Assembly: GCA_028287115.1 (NCBI GenBank)
Contig: JAQBQF010000091.1
Location: 38,935-102,934 of the forward strand
Origin: Myxococcales bacterium
Lineage (GTDB): Bacteria > Myxococcota_A > Polyangia > Haliangiales > Haliangiaceae
Direction of reading: 5' to 3'
DNA: 64,000 bases
Both the position numbers and the translations under genes were made by a program. Below the pieces are notes generated by a model that was not told the DNA's origin, ran no database searches, and saw only the letters and a program-made list of their open reading frames with translations. Position 1 is the stretch's first letter. Each line of letters starts with the position of its first letter. Shown here in pieces: positions 44,707 through 53,595 of the stretch.

Positions 44707-45362
44707 CGATGCGGCTGCGCGACGACCTCGTCGTGACTGCCCGCAGAATGAGCGAGCTCGGGCTGACGCCCGGAATGTCAGGGAACGTCAGCGTACGCAG
44801 TCCCGTCGGCCTGATCGTCACGCCCTCGGGCATGCCGTATTCGGAGATCATTCCCGACGACACCGTCGAGATGACGATCGACGGGGCGATTCGCCCGGGT
44901 CAGAAAGCGCCATCGACCGAGTGGCGGCTGCATCGCGACATCCTCGCCTCGCGCTCGGACGTCCAGGCGATCGTCCACACGCACTCGCTGTTCTGCACGA
45001 CGCTGTCGTGTCTGCGCCGGCCGATTCCGGCGATCCACTACATGGTCGTGCTTGCCGGTGGGGACGAGATCCCGTGTGCCGAGTACGCGACGTTCGGCAG
45101 CGCGGAGCTGGCGCTCAACGCCGTTGCATCGCTGCGCGGCGGTAACGCGTGCCTGCTCGCAAACCACGGCATGATCGCGCTCGGCAGCACGCTCGCATCC
45201 GCGCTCCGCCTCGCCGCCGAGGTCGAGACGCTGGCCGCTCAGTACTGGCACGCGGCCCAGCTCGGCACCCCGCACATCCTCGATCGCGAGGAGCTGCTCA
45301 AGGTCCGGGGCAGGTTCGGCGAGTACGGCCAGCAGAGGACCCGGACCAAGCGCTCGTGGTGA
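44703..45362 (+). CDS. Class II aldolase/adducin-family protein (MTA salvage)
   Basis: 219 aa. Zinc aldolase fold with GNVSVRSPVGLIVTPSGMPYSEI, HTHSLFCTTLSC and LLANHGMIALG. In this operon it acts on 5-methylthioribulose-1-phosphate: either the dehydratase MtnB or an aldolase giving DHAP and a methylthio-aldehyde (the DHAP shunt). The remaining enzymes of the Met salvage cycle (MtnC, MtnD, MtnK) are absent nearby, favouring the shunt; family membership is sure, the exact reaction is inference. Confidence 0.87.
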   Translation: MTMRLRDDLVVTARRMSELGLTPGMSGNVSVRSPVGLIVTPSGMPYSEIIPDDTVEMTIDGAIRPGQKAPSTEWRLHRDILASRSDVQAIVHTHSLFCTTLSCLRRPIPAIHYMVVLAGGDEIPCAEYATFGSAELALNAVASLRGGNACLLANHGMIALGSTLASALRLAAEVETLAAQYWHAAQLGTPHILDREELLKVRGRFGEYGQQRTRTKRSW

Positions 45363-45377
45363 TGCGCTTGCCGATGC

Positions 45378-45396
45378 CGGCCTTTGCCAAAGGCCG
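45378..45396 (+). other. Short perfect hairpin after the salvage operon
   Basis: CGGCCTTT GCC AAAGGCCG forms an 8-bp stem 16 nt after the aldolase stop. No run of T follows, so it is not a standard terminator; it may still protect the message or pause polymerase. Confidence 0.45.
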
Positions 45397-45491
45397 AGGC
45401 AATCACACCCCAGCAATCGATCGCGGGCGGCCCCCGGGACCGGCCAATGGCAGGGTTTAGGGCGACGCTCGTGTTCGCTCCAACTAACCGC

Positions 45492-45522
45492 TTGACATAG
45501 GGTTTCGGTACGTGAAACGTAC
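45492..45522 (+). promoter_or_regulatory. Promoter-like element with an overlapping palindrome before the radical SAM gene
   Basis: TTGACA (45492-45497) lies 91 bp upstream of the ATG; the hexamer after 17 bp is AAACGT (45515-45520), a poor -10. It lies inside a perfect inverted repeat GTACGT-GAA-ACGTAC (45508-45522), which could be an operator for a repressor or activator that acts at this promoter. Confidence 0.45.
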
Positions 45523-45582
45523 ACACCCTACGAGCGCAACTCGGGCTGTGCCGCACTCGTAGACCGAAAGGTTCTTCACTCC

Positions 45583-46602
45583 ATGTCACGCGTCAACGAT
45601 CCGGTGTCGGCGGGAATCATTCTCCGTTCGCTCCCTCGCGCCTTCGATGATCTTCCGATTTGGGCTCAGCTCAACATCACGTGGAAGTGCAACCTCGACT
45701 GCGCCTATTGCAGCGAGTACGACAACTCGAAGGGACACATCCCATACGAGGACCTCGTCGCTCGGATCGACAAGATCAAGGCGCTGGGCACGCTGCACAC
45801 CGATCTGATCGGCGGCGAGCCGCTGCTGCATCCCGATCTGCTTCCGCTCATGCGCTATGTCACCCACCACCACGGGATGACGACCGGCATGACGACGAAC
45901 GGGTTCCTCCTCACCGAGGACAAGCTAAAAGAATTGATCGATGCCGGCATGGGCCGGATCCAGATGTCGGTCGACGGCTTGAACCCCAAGCCGGGCACCC
46001 CGAAGTCGCTCAAGACCCTGCGCAAGAAGATCGAGATGGTCGCGAAGTACCGCGATCCGAAGAAGCACGATCCGGTGTGGTTCCGGGTCAATACGGTGAT
46101 CTGCGACCAGACGATCGACGAAGTCGAGCAGGTCGCGAACGTTTGCTTCGATCTCGGCGTGCCGATCAACTTCTCGGTCGTCCACGATCACGGTCGCCTC
46201 GTGAAGACGCCGAACACCGCGCGCTTTCTCGAGCGCGTCCAGTGGCTCAAGTCTCAGAAGGAAGAGGGCAAGGCGATCTCCACGCCGTTCTACCTGATCG
46301 AGTACTACGAGCGCGCGCTGCAAGATAAGCACATGGACTGGACGTGCCAGGGCGGCAACAAGTGCTTCTACGTCTCCGCCGAGGGCAACTTCCAGTACTG
46401 CTATCACGTGCCGTCGACGCGCAAGCTGATGGACGTCACGCGCGAGGAGATGGCAGGCAATCGCGGCAAGAAGGGCTGCGAGGAGAACTGCGGCGTCGAC
46501 TGCGTGATCCACACGTCGCTTCCGTTCTCGAACCGCGGTGAGATCGTCAGCCGCGAGGTGCGGCGCCGCGCGGCGCGCTTCCTGCCCGTGCTTCGCGGCT
46601 AG
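45583..46602 (+). CDS. Radical SAM protein with C-terminal Cys-rich cluster
   Basis: 339 aa. The CX3CX2C motif is CNLDCAYC (residues about 31-38, after WAQLNITWK), binding the SAM 4Fe-4S cluster; IGGEPLLHPDL follows with the GGE-type SAM motif. The C-terminus has CQGGNKCFY, CYH, and GCEENCGVDC, a SPASM/twitch-like auxiliary cluster set. Such enzymes often modify peptides or lipids. Next genes on the other strand are envelope genes; substrate unknown. Confidence 0.9.
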   Translation: MSRVNDPVSAGIILRSLPRAFDDLPIWAQLNITWKCNLDCAYCSEYDNSKGHIPYEDLVARIDKIKALGTLHTDLIGGEPLLHPDLLPLMRYVTHHHGMTTGMTTNGFLLTEDKLKELIDAGMGRIQMSVDGLNPKPGTPKSLKTLRKKIEMVAKYRDPKKHDPVWFRVNTVICDQTIDEVEQVANVCFDLGVPINFSVVHDHGRLVKTPNTARFLERVQWLKSQKEEGKAISTPFYLIEYYERALQDKHMDWTCQGGNKCFYVSAEGNFQYCYHVPSTRKLMDVTREEMAGNRGKKGCEENCGVDCVIHTSLPFSNRGEIVSREVRRRAARFLPVLRG

Positions 46603-46605
46603 CCG

Positions 46606-47025
46606 TCAGATCGACAGCGACGAGCTCTTCGCCACGTCGACGCTCTGCTTCCTGTGCGGGAACACGAAGAATCGGTTCATCGGGTAGTTCCAGACCAGGT
46701 AGACGATCACGGCGACGACGAGCTTCGACGTGAAGTATCGGAGCTCGGTGTGCTCGGTGAACAGCCACACGCCGAGCGTCTGCAGGCCCGAGGACCCCGC
46801 CTGCACCGGTAGGAACCGGGCGATCTGCCAGTGTGCTGCGCCCGCACGCGCTTCGAACGCCCAGTGGCGGTTGATGAAGAAGTTCGAGAGCGAGCCGACC
46901 ACGGTTCCGAAGAACGTCGCGATCACGTAGTTGACGTGGAACAGCTCGACGAGCGCGGTCAGCGTTCCAAAGTCGAGCGCCGTCGTGAAGAGCGACGTCA
47001 GCACACTGCGCTTGAGAGACTTCAT
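46606..47025 (-). CDS. GtrA-family membrane protein
   Basis: 139 aa from ATG 47025; the open frame upstream is not used. Four helices with KSLKRSVLTSLFTTALDFGTLTALV, FGTVVGSLSNFFINRHWAF and the C-terminal YPMNRFFVFP, typical of GtrA proteins that help flip polyprenyl-linked sugars or glycosylate surface polymers. Last gene of a minus-strand set with a flippase-like protein and a glycosyltransferase. Confidence 0.9.
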   Translation of the reverse strand: MKSLKRSVLTSLFTTALDFGTLTALVELFHVNYVIATFFGTVVGSLSNFFINRHWAFEARAGAAHWQIARFLPVQAGSSGLQTLGVWLFTEHTELRYFTSKLVVAVIVYLVWNYPMNRFFVFPHRKQSVDVAKSSSLSI

Positions 47026-47044
47026 GGGAATGGCTGCTGGGGTC

Positions 47045-48061
47045 TTAACGCGGTTCGGGCGTGAGCGCGATTCCCTGAGGTAACGCGGTTGGACTAGCGA
47101 GCTTGGCATCTTCGGCAGCTTCGTCCATGGGCCGGTCACGTCCGATCACGAGCCTGAATTCCAGGAGAAATCCGGTGACGATGAGCGGCAGCACCTGGAG
47201 TGCGTGATAGAGGAGCGCGAACGCAAGTGCAGGCTCGTGGGCGACGCCGAGGAGGTTCGTCGCGGCGAGGGCACCGAGCTCGAGCGCACCGACACCGGCC
47301 GGCGTCGAGGGCACCATGATCGTCAGGTTCAGCGTGAACAGGATCAGCAGGCCCGCTGCGATCGGCAGGTCGATGCCGACCGCGTACAGCACGAGCATGA
47401 CCATCACGAGGTCGGCGAGCCAGACCATCGTCAGCGTCAGCAGCGCGAGCAGGAGGCGCTTGGGGCTCCGCAGCACGTGCATCCCGGCGATGAACTTCGC
47501 GAACCAGTGCCGATCGGATGATAGAGACCTCGTCGTATCGACGCGCCCGACCGCGATGTAGAGCGCGACCAGCACCACGAGGGCGATCGCCCCGCACAGC
47601 AGCATCGAGCTTCCGACCCACGCGGGCAAGCCGGGCAGCAGCAGCGGCACGGGCGCGACGAGCACCAGCATCGTCGCCCCATCGAGCACTTTTTCGGCGA
47701 ACGCGACGCCGGCAGAATCGGCGATCGGCACGCCATCGCGCCGCTTGAGCACCCACAGCCGCAGCACTTCACCGGCGCGGGCAGGGGCGATCACCGAGGT
47801 CGCGAACGCCGCGATCGTATAGCGGAACAGCCGCCGCGTCGGGACGTGATTCTTCGGAGCGAGCATCACGTGCCAGCACGCGGCCTTGCCCCACAAGCAG
47901 ACGAAGTTGAGCGCCGCCGCGACGACGAGCGGCCACAGCGTCGCGTCGCGCAGCGCGACTCCGAGCTTGCTCCACTGGATCGTGCGGATGAAGAACCACA
48001 GGCACGTCGCGATGACGCCGATCGCGACGACGCGTAGCGCGAGCGCCAGGCGGTGTTTCAC
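47045..48061 (-). CDS. Lysylphosphatidylglycerol-synthase-type (UPF0104/AglD-like) membrane protein
   Basis: 338 aa with about eight helices. FVCLWGKAACWHVMLAP, PARAGEVLRLWVL and VPSTPAGVGALELGALAATNLLG (the PG.. signature) match the LPG_synthase_TM/UPF0104 family, which includes the MprF flippase part and AglD. It likely transfers or flips a lipid-linked substrate. In operon with the GT upstream (28-bp gap) and GtrA downstream (19 bp). Confidence 0.88.
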   Translation of the reverse strand: MKHRLALALRVVAIGVIATCLWFFIRTIQWSKLGVALRDATLWPLVVAAALNFVCLWGKAACWHVMLAPKNHVPTRRLFRYTIAAFATSVIAPARAGEVLRLWVLKRRDGVPIADSAGVAFAEKVLDGATMLVLVAPVPLLLPGLPAWVGSSMLLCGAIALVVLVALYIAVGRVDTTRSLSSDRHWFAKFIAGMHVLRSPKRLLLALLTLTMVWLADLVMVMLVLYAVGIDLPIAAGLLILFTLNLTIMVPSTPAGVGALELGALAATNLLGVAHEPALAFALLYHALQVLPLIVTGFLLEFRLVIGRDRPMDEAAEDAKLASPTALPQGIALTPEPR

Positions 48062-48089
48062 CGCTCAACCCTCGCGGCAACGAAGCGGG

Positions 48090-49292
48090 TTACGCCGCAC
48101 CATTCGAGCCATTCGATTTGCCGCCGCCATGAACCGAGATCGCGGCGACGTATTCATCGCGGACGCGGTCGGCGAGGCGGTCCCAGTCGTAACCCTCGGC
48201 TGCACGGCGGTTGAGCTCACCTTGGCGTGCACGCGTCGCGGGATCGAGCTGGACGACGTGCGCGAGCCGCTCTTCGAGAGCCGCCGCGTCCGCGGGTGGA
48301 ACGAGGAATGCGCCGTCCGGGATCGCGACCTGCCGATAGCCGTCGATGTCGGAGCACACGACCGGCTTCGCCGATGCCATCGCTTCGAGCAGTACGATGC
48401 CGAAGGACTCTTGGCCCGTGGAGGGCGCGACGAACACGTCGCAGCTGCGATAGAGCTCGGTCAGCCGCTCGAAGCCCACCGGCCCGTGATAACGCAGCCC
48501 CGGAAGCTGCGGCGGTGGCGCCGCATCGCCGAGCTCGCCGACGACATCGAGCGTGACCGGCAGCTGCCTCTCGATGAGGCCGCGATATGCGTCGAACAGG
48601 AAGCGCGCGCCCTTGCGGCGGTCTCCGATCCGTCCGACGAACAGGAGCCGAACGTGGCCGTTCGTGACGTGCTCGGGCGGAGGCGTGAAGATATCGGTCG
48701 GAACGCCGTTCGGGATGATCGTCAGCGGACGACCCCAGCTCGGCTTGGCGTAACGGGCCGCTGGTTCGCTGACCGCGATCCCGCGCTGAAACCACGGAAA
48801 GATCGTCTTGGCCCACGCTTTCCGAGCGAGCAAGAACGAGCGCGCCTCGGCCTCGGCATACGCGTGGAACGTGGCGACATGCGGGATGTTGCGCGTCATC
48901 CAGACCGACCAGTACGACAGCGACGGCTGGAGCGGTTCGTGGACGTGAATCACATCGAACTGATTGTCGCGGAAGAACTTCGCGATCGAGACCGGCGAGA
49001 CGAAGATCCCGAGCATGTTGTCGGAGCCGTTCGCCGGCACGTTGACGACGCCGCTGAACGTATGCGTTTCGGCATCCTTGATCGCCGCGGACGACGGGCC
49101 GACGACCTTGACGTAATCGCCACGGCGACGGAGTGCCGCCGCGAGTTGTTGGGCATGGTGCTTCACGCCACCGCACGGCGAGGCGAGATCGTAGGTCACC
49201 ATCATGCACACCCGCAGGCGCCGTCGCGCCGACTCCGAGAGTGGATGAGCATCCGTCAGTGGGGTGCCCAGGTGATCGGTACGCAAGGCCAT
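48090..49292 (-). CDS. GT-B glycosyltransferase, PimA/GT4-like
   Basis: 400 aa from ATG 49292. N-terminal GGVKHHAQQLAAALRRRGDYV and DVIHVHEPLQPSLSYW, and C-terminal VGRIGDRRKGARFL and STGQESFGIVLLEAMASAKPVV with the EX7E motif of GT4 retaining glycosyltransferases (phosphatidylinositol mannosyltransferase-like). Adds a sugar from a nucleotide donor to a lipid or glycan at the inner membrane. First of three genes; divergent from the MMPL gene, 99 bp apart. The frame is open further upstream but that part has no start context. Confidence 0.92.
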   Translation of the reverse strand: MALRTDHLGTPLTDAHPLSESARRRLRVCMMVTYDLASPCGGVKHHAQQLAAALRRRGDYVKVVGPSSAAIKDAETHTFSGVVNVPANGSDNMLGIFVSPVSIAKFFRDNQFDVIHVHEPLQPSLSYWSVWMTRNIPHVATFHAYAEAEARSFLLARKAWAKTIFPWFQRGIAVSEPAARYAKPSWGRPLTIIPNGVPTDIFTPPPEHVTNGHVRLLFVGRIGDRRKGARFLFDAYRGLIERQLPVTLDVVGELGDAAPPPQLPGLRYHGPVGFERLTELYRSCDVFVAPSTGQESFGIVLLEAMASAKPVVCSDIDGYRQVAIPDGAFLVPPADAAALEERLAHVVQLDPATRARQGELNRRAAEGYDWDRLADRVRDEYVAAISVHGGGKSNGSNGAA

Positions 49293-49391
49293 GTCCAGGG
49301 GTCGCAACGTATAGGAATCGTGGGCAGGGTCAAGACCCGGTGTGGGGTGCCCGCCGCTGGACACACCGCTAACTGGTGGCCACAGTGCATT

Positions 49392-51797
49392 GTGCACCCA
49401 GGCTCGCTCGTCGCGAGGCGGTATGCCACGTGGATCATGCGGCATCGGTGGGCGATCGTGATCGGCTCCATCGTGCTGGCCGTCATTTCAGGTGGCGCGG
49501 CCGCCCGTTTGACGGTGTTTGCCGACTTTTCCTCTCTGTTGCCACAGTCGGTCGAGTCGGTCCGGGATCTGCGCGCGATCGAGAAGCGAGCCCGGTCGAT
49601 GGGCACCGTGATCGTCGCGGTGCGATCGGACCATCCGGATGCGCGCAAACGCGCAGCGCTGATCCTGCGGGATCGTGCCGCGCACCTGCCGCTGGTCGCG
49701 AGCGTCACGTTCGACGAGAAGGTTAGACGAGCGTACGCTTGGAAACATCGCTGGCTGTTCGCACGCCTTGAAGATCTCGAGGGCGCTCGCGACACGCTGA
49801 AGCAGGAGATCGCGCGCGCGGAGAATCCGCTGTACGTCGATCTCGAGCCGGCGGAGGGCACGTCCGCGCTCCGCGACAAGCTGCGGAACGCCGAGACGCA
49901 GCAAGCGGATCCTGGAGAGCTCGTCAGCAAAGACGGAAAGCTGCAGATGATGATCGTCCGGACGACGTTCCCGCCGGGCGATGTCGACGACGGTCATCGC
50001 CTCCTCGAACAGCTCGATGGAGCGCGCAACGAGGTCCGCGCGGCCGTGCCGGACGTCGACATCGGACTCGCGGGCGACATCGTGGTCAGCGTCGTCGAGC
50101 ACAACACGATCTTGCAGAGCATGCTGTTCGCGACGATCGCGACGGTCACGCTCGTGCTCGTAGGACTCGTGTGGTTCTTCCGGTCCACGCTCGCGGTCGG
50201 TGCGCTGTCCTGGTCGCTCGTGGTCGGGACGGTCGCGACCTTCGCGTTCACGAAGCTGACGCTCGGCTATCTGAACCTCGCGACCGCGTTCTTGTCGTCG
50301 ATCGTGATCGGCAATGGCATCAATGCCTCGATCCTGGTGACCTCGCGATATCTCGAGGAGCTCCGGCGGGGGCGCGATGGCGTCGATGCGCTGGCGACCG
50401 CGATCGAGACCACGCTCTCGGGAACGCTCGCGGCGGCGCTCACCGCGTGCGTCGCGTACGGATCGCTCGTGTTGACCGTGTTTCGCGGCTTCCGGCACTT
50501 CGGGGTGATCGGAGCCGTCGGCATCGCGCTGTGCTGGCTGAGCGCGTACACGGTGTTGCCGGCTGCGCTCGCGGTCGCGCGACAGTTCGGGATGAAGCCG
50601 CGGGGCCAGGCCCCTCTCGGGCGATGGCTCGCGCGCCTGTTGGACGTTCGTGATCTGCACAAGCTCGTCGCGGTGACGCTGACGCTGACGATCGGCGCGG
50701 CGATCGTCAGCACGACGTACCTCGCGAGCGATCCGTTCGAGCGCAACTTCCAGAACTTGCGGTCGCACAGTAGCGGGATCGCAGAGGAGCGGCGGTGGCG
50801 GCGCGACATCGACGAGGCGTTCGGCAAAGGCCTCGACGCGGCGTTCGCGATCGCCGTGCAGCGGCGCGAGGACGTTGCGCTCGTCGAGAAGCGCCTGCGC
50901 GATGCGGATGCCGGCCGCGCTCCGAAGGACCGTTTGTTCTCCGCCGTGCTCTCGATCGATGATCTGCTTCCGGACCGCCAGCCGGAGAAGTTGGCCGTAC
51001 TCGCCGAGATTCGCGATCTGCTCTCGCCTGGCCAGCTCGAGCTCCTCGATGACGAGGCTCGTGCCGAGGCGCTCCGGCTGCTGCCGCCGAAGGATCTGCA
51101 CGCGGTCGCCGAGAGCGACATCCCCGACCAGCTCGCCGAGGGTTTCATCGAGGCCGATGGCTCGCGAGGCAAGCTGATGGCGGCGGCACCAGGAACCGGG
51201 TACGAGGTCTGGGACGCGCACGATACGCAGCGGTTCGTCGGCAACGTGCGAGCGCTGAACCTGCCACCCGACGTTCATCTCGGCGGCTCCTCGTTCGTGT
51301 TCGCGGACGTGATCCGTGCGGTCAACAGCGACGGCCCGCGCGCGACCCTCGGCGCGATCTTCGGCGCGATCGTCATCGTGCTCGTGGTGATCGGCCGCGG
51401 CCGTCACGGGCTGATCACGCTCCTGTGCGGCCTCTCCGGGACGCTGCTGATGATCGCGACCGCCGCGATCGTCGGTCTCCGGGTGAACTTCCTCGACTTC
51501 GTCGCGCTGCCGATCACGATCGGGATCGGCATCGAGTACGCGGTCAACATCGTCACGCGCGAACGCCAGCAAGGCGCGGCCGGGGCGCGCGAAGCGCTCG
51601 CGACGACCGGTGGGGCCGTGTTCTTGTGCTCCTACACGACGATCATCGGGTACGGATCACTCTTGCTGTCGCAGAATCGCGGCATCAGCTCGTTCGGGCT
51701 CGCGGCGATGCTCGGCGAGATCATGTGCCTGTTCGCGGCGCTGCTCCTCGCGCCCGCGCTGCTGCTGCTCACGTCTTCGGTTGAGCCGGCTGCATGA
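49392..51797 (+). CDS. MMPL/RND-superfamily transporter, second paralogue
   Basis: 801 aa from GTG 49392; the very long open frame before it is antisense to the glycosyltransferase and flippase genes and is not used. Same architecture and phrases as the gene at 39600-42056: FADFSSLLPQSVESVRDLR, ENPLYVDLE, FLSSIVIGNGINASILVTSRYLEE, FLDFVALPITIGIGIEYAVNIV. Predicted to export a lipid-like envelope molecule. It overlaps the convergent cysteine synthase gene by 29 nt. Confidence 0.91.
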   Translation: MHPGSLVARRYATWIMRHRWAIVIGSIVLAVISGGAAARLTVFADFSSLLPQSVESVRDLRAIEKRARSMGTVIVAVRSDHPDARKRAALILRDRAAHLPLVASVTFDEKVRRAYAWKHRWLFARLEDLEGARDTLKQEIARAENPLYVDLEPAEGTSALRDKLRNAETQQADPGELVSKDGKLQMMIVRTTFPPGDVDDGHRLLEQLDGARNEVRAAVPDVDIGLAGDIVVSVVEHNTILQSMLFATIATVTLVLVGLVWFFRSTLAVGALSWSLVVGTVATFAFTKLTLGYLNLATAFLSSIVIGNGINASILVTSRYLEELRRGRDGVDALATAIETTLSGTLAAALTACVAYGSLVLTVFRGFRHFGVIGAVGIALCWLSAYTVLPAALAVARQFGMKPRGQAPLGRWLARLLDVRDLHKLVAVTLTLTIGAAIVSTTYLASDPFERNFQNLRSHSSGIAEERRWRRDIDEAFGKGLDAAFAIAVQRREDVALVEKRLRDADAGRAPKDRLFSAVLSIDDLLPDRQPEKLAVLAEIRDLLSPGQLELLDDEARAEALRLLPPKDLHAVAESDIPDQLAEGFIEADGSRGKLMAAAPGTGYEVWDAHDTQRFVGNVRALNLPPDVHLGGSSFVFADVIRAVNSDGPRATLGAIFGAIVIVLVVIGRGRHGLITLLCGLSGTLLMIATAAIVGLRVNFLDFVALPITIGIGIEYAVNIVTRERQQGAAGAREALATTGGAVFLCSYTTIIGYGSLLLSQNRGISSFGLAAMLGEIMCLFAALLLAPALLLLTSSVEPAA

Positions 51798-52782
51798 ACA
51801 CGACGCCCTTCGCCTCGCGTTCTTCCCACGCCTTCATCCACGCCGTCGAACGATAGCGATCCCACAAATCGGCGGCGATCGTGACCACCGGTCCGTCGAG
51901 ATCGGTGCGCGCGGCGACGCGAAGCGCGGCAACGACATTGACGCCGGTCGAGCCTCCGACCGTCAGGCCCTCTTCCTTGACGAGCCGTTCGACCATCGCG
52001 AGTGACTCCGCATCCGCGACCTTCTCGGCGTAGTCGAGCGGCTCGCGGTGCAGGTTCGTCGGCACGCTCGCCGAACCGATCCCTTCGATCACGAACGGCC
52101 CATCGGGCCCGATCGTGCCGGTGTTGACCCACTCGCCGAGACCGGACCCGATCGGATCGGCCATCACGATCTTGACGTGCGGCAGCCGCTCCTTGAGCAG
52201 CTTGCCGACGCCGGTGATCGTGCCGCCGGTTCCGGCCGACGACACGAACGCGCCGATCTTGCCGGCCATCTGCTCGAAGATCTCGGGACCGGTCGCCGAG
52301 TAGCCCTTGCCGCCGTAGTGCGCGTCGATGTTCGCCGGGTTGTGGAACTGGTTCGTTAGAAACCAGCCATTCTCGTCGGCGAGACGCGCGGCGACGTTGC
52401 GGAAATTATCGGGGCTCTTGATCCCCGCGGCTTTTGCCACGTAGACCTCCGCGCCGAGCTGGCGCAAGGCGGTCCGCTTATCGGTCGCGACCCTCTCGGG
52501 CAGCACGCAGATGCAGCGATAGCCGCGCGAGACTGCGAGGAGCGCGAGGCCCATGCCGGTATTGCCGGCGGTCCCCTCGATGATCGTCATCTTGGGATTG
52601 GCGTGCGGCACCAGCACGCCGCGAGCTTCAGCATCGAGAATGATCGCGCGCGCGGTGCGATCTTTGACGCTGCCGCCTGGATTCATGTGCTCGCACTTGA
52701 TGAACACCTTGTTCGGCAAGCCCTTGCTCACCGACTTCAGCTCGATGAGCGGCGTGTTGCCGATCGCCTCGATCACGTCCAT
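51769..52782 (-). CDS. Cysteine synthase/cystathionine beta-synthase-family PLP enzyme
   Basis: 337 aa. PLP lysine in NPGGSVKDR; the substrate loop is EGTAGNTG, with Ala where bacterial CysK has TSGNTG, as in fungal-type O-acetylserine sulfhydrylases; phosphate loop SSAGTGGTITGVG; ends VGGSTGVNVVAALRVA. It makes cysteine from O-acetylserine and sulfide or a related beta-replacement. The C-terminal 30 residues extend past CysK. ATG 52782 is the natural start (MDVIEAIGNTPLIEL). Confidence 0.92.
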   Translation of the reverse strand: MDVIEAIGNTPLIELKSVSKGLPNKVFIKCEHMNPGGSVKDRTARAIILDAEARGVLVPHANPKMTIIEGTAGNTGMGLALLAVSRGYRCICVLPERVATDKRTALRQLGAEVYVAKAAGIKSPDNFRNVAARLADENGWFLTNQFHNPANIDAHYGGKGYSATGPEIFEQMAGKIGAFVSSAGTGGTITGVGKLLKERLPHVKIVMADPIGSGLGEWVNTGTIGPDGPFVIEGIGSASVPTNLHREPLDYAEKVADAESLAMVERLVKEEGLTVGGSTGVNVVAALRVAARTDLDGPVVTIAADLWDRYRSTAWMKAWEEREAKGVVFMQPAQPKT

Positions 52783-52806
52783 GCGTTCACGATACCATCC
52801 GACGTG

Positions 52807-53553
52807 ATGCGCCTGTCACCGCTGCCGCTCGTCATCGTGACGGCTGCAGCGTGCGGCCGGATCGGATTCGCGCCCGAACAGCCCGCAGATGGTCCGCGAT
52901 CGGATGATTCGCATCTCGGCGATGGCCTGATCTGCCAATCGCCGGCGCCGGTGTTCGTCCAGACCCAGTGCAATAGCCAACCGGCGGTCGCGGCCAGCCT
53001 GACGGCGACCTTCGCCGCACAGCCCGCGGTCGGCCACCTGCTCGTCGTCGCCGCCGACTTCGCGAACACGACGAGCAAGCCGAGCGTCAGCGACTCGGTA
53101 GGGAACGTGTTTACTCCCATTGGCGCGGTGTTACGGGGAGCGACGATCAGCACGCAGGTGTGGTACGCGGTGAACGTCGCGTCTGGATCGGACGCGGTCA
53201 CGGTCACGCTGGACATCGCGACCAACAACTTGGCGCTCTACATTCACGAGTACCGGTTGCCGATGCCCGCGGTCGATTCATCCACGATGGGCGGCGGGAC
53301 GAGCCAGATGTTCTCGCCTCCGACTGCGATCACGATGCACGAGAACGATCTGCTGTTCGCCTTCGGCGTGATCTCGGGCGTGACCGTCACGAGCATCGAC
53401 AGCGCGTTCACCGTGCGCGGTCGGTGCAATGGCAACCTCGCGGCGGACTCGATCGCCCCCGTGTCGGGCCCGTACGTGGCGACGTTCACGGCCTCGGCTT
53501 CCAATGACTGGCTCGCGACGCTCTTGGCCTTCAAGTCTCTCGCGTGTCCTTGA
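52807..53553 (+). CDS. Secreted lipoprotein, paralogue of the one at 22628-23446
   Basis: 248 aa from ATG 52807 (GTG 52804 also possible). Signal with lipobox TAAAC at about residue 16, a DGPRSDDSHLGDG linker, then a Thr/Ser/Val-rich domain (GHLLVVAADFANTTSKPSVSDSVGNVFTPIG) ending SNDWLATLLAFKSLACP. The domain and its closing AFK motif are shared with the 22628-23446 lipoprotein. Function unknown. Its stop lies inside the promoter of the next gene. Confidence 0.77.
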   Translation: MRLSPLPLVIVTAAACGRIGFAPEQPADGPRSDDSHLGDGLICQSPAPVFVQTQCNSQPAVAASLTATFAAQPAVGHLLVVAADFANTTSKPSVSDSVGNVFTPIGAVLRGATISTQVWYAVNVASGSDAVTVTLDIATNNLALYIHEYRLPMPAVDSSTMGGGTSQMFSPPTAITMHENDLLFAFGVISGVTVTSIDSAFTVRGRCNGNLAADSIAPVSGPYVATFTASASNDWLATLLAFKSLACP

Positions 53554-53595
53554 CTCGTATCACGATGTGATACATGATGTGTCACATCGTGACAC
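53550..53595 (+). promoter_or_regulatory. Promoter with two palindromic operators
   Basis: TTGACT (53550-53555), 17-bp spacer, CATGAT (53573-53578). Operator 1, GTATCAC-GAT-GTGATAC, is a perfect 17-bp palindrome at 53557-53573 filling the spacer; operator 2, GTGTCAC-ATC-GTGACAC, is perfect at 53579-53595, right after the -10. Centres are 22 bp apart, two helix turns. The half-site GTRTCAC is shared. Exactly the layout expected for cooperative repression by a ribbon-helix-helix protein. Confidence 0.72.

Noticed and set aside
45378..45396. Rho-independent terminator after the aldolase gene
   Set aside because: The stem is good but no T-tract follows; listed only as a hairpin.
47886..49391. 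Long upstream extension of the second MMPL frame
   Set aside because: It is antisense to the flippase and glycosyltransferase genes and MMPL homologues begin at the first helix near 49392.
49488..51572. 694-codon minus-strand open frame opposite the second MMPL transporter
   Set aside because: Shadow of the plus-strand gene, which has full MMPL motifs; no domain in the antisense product.
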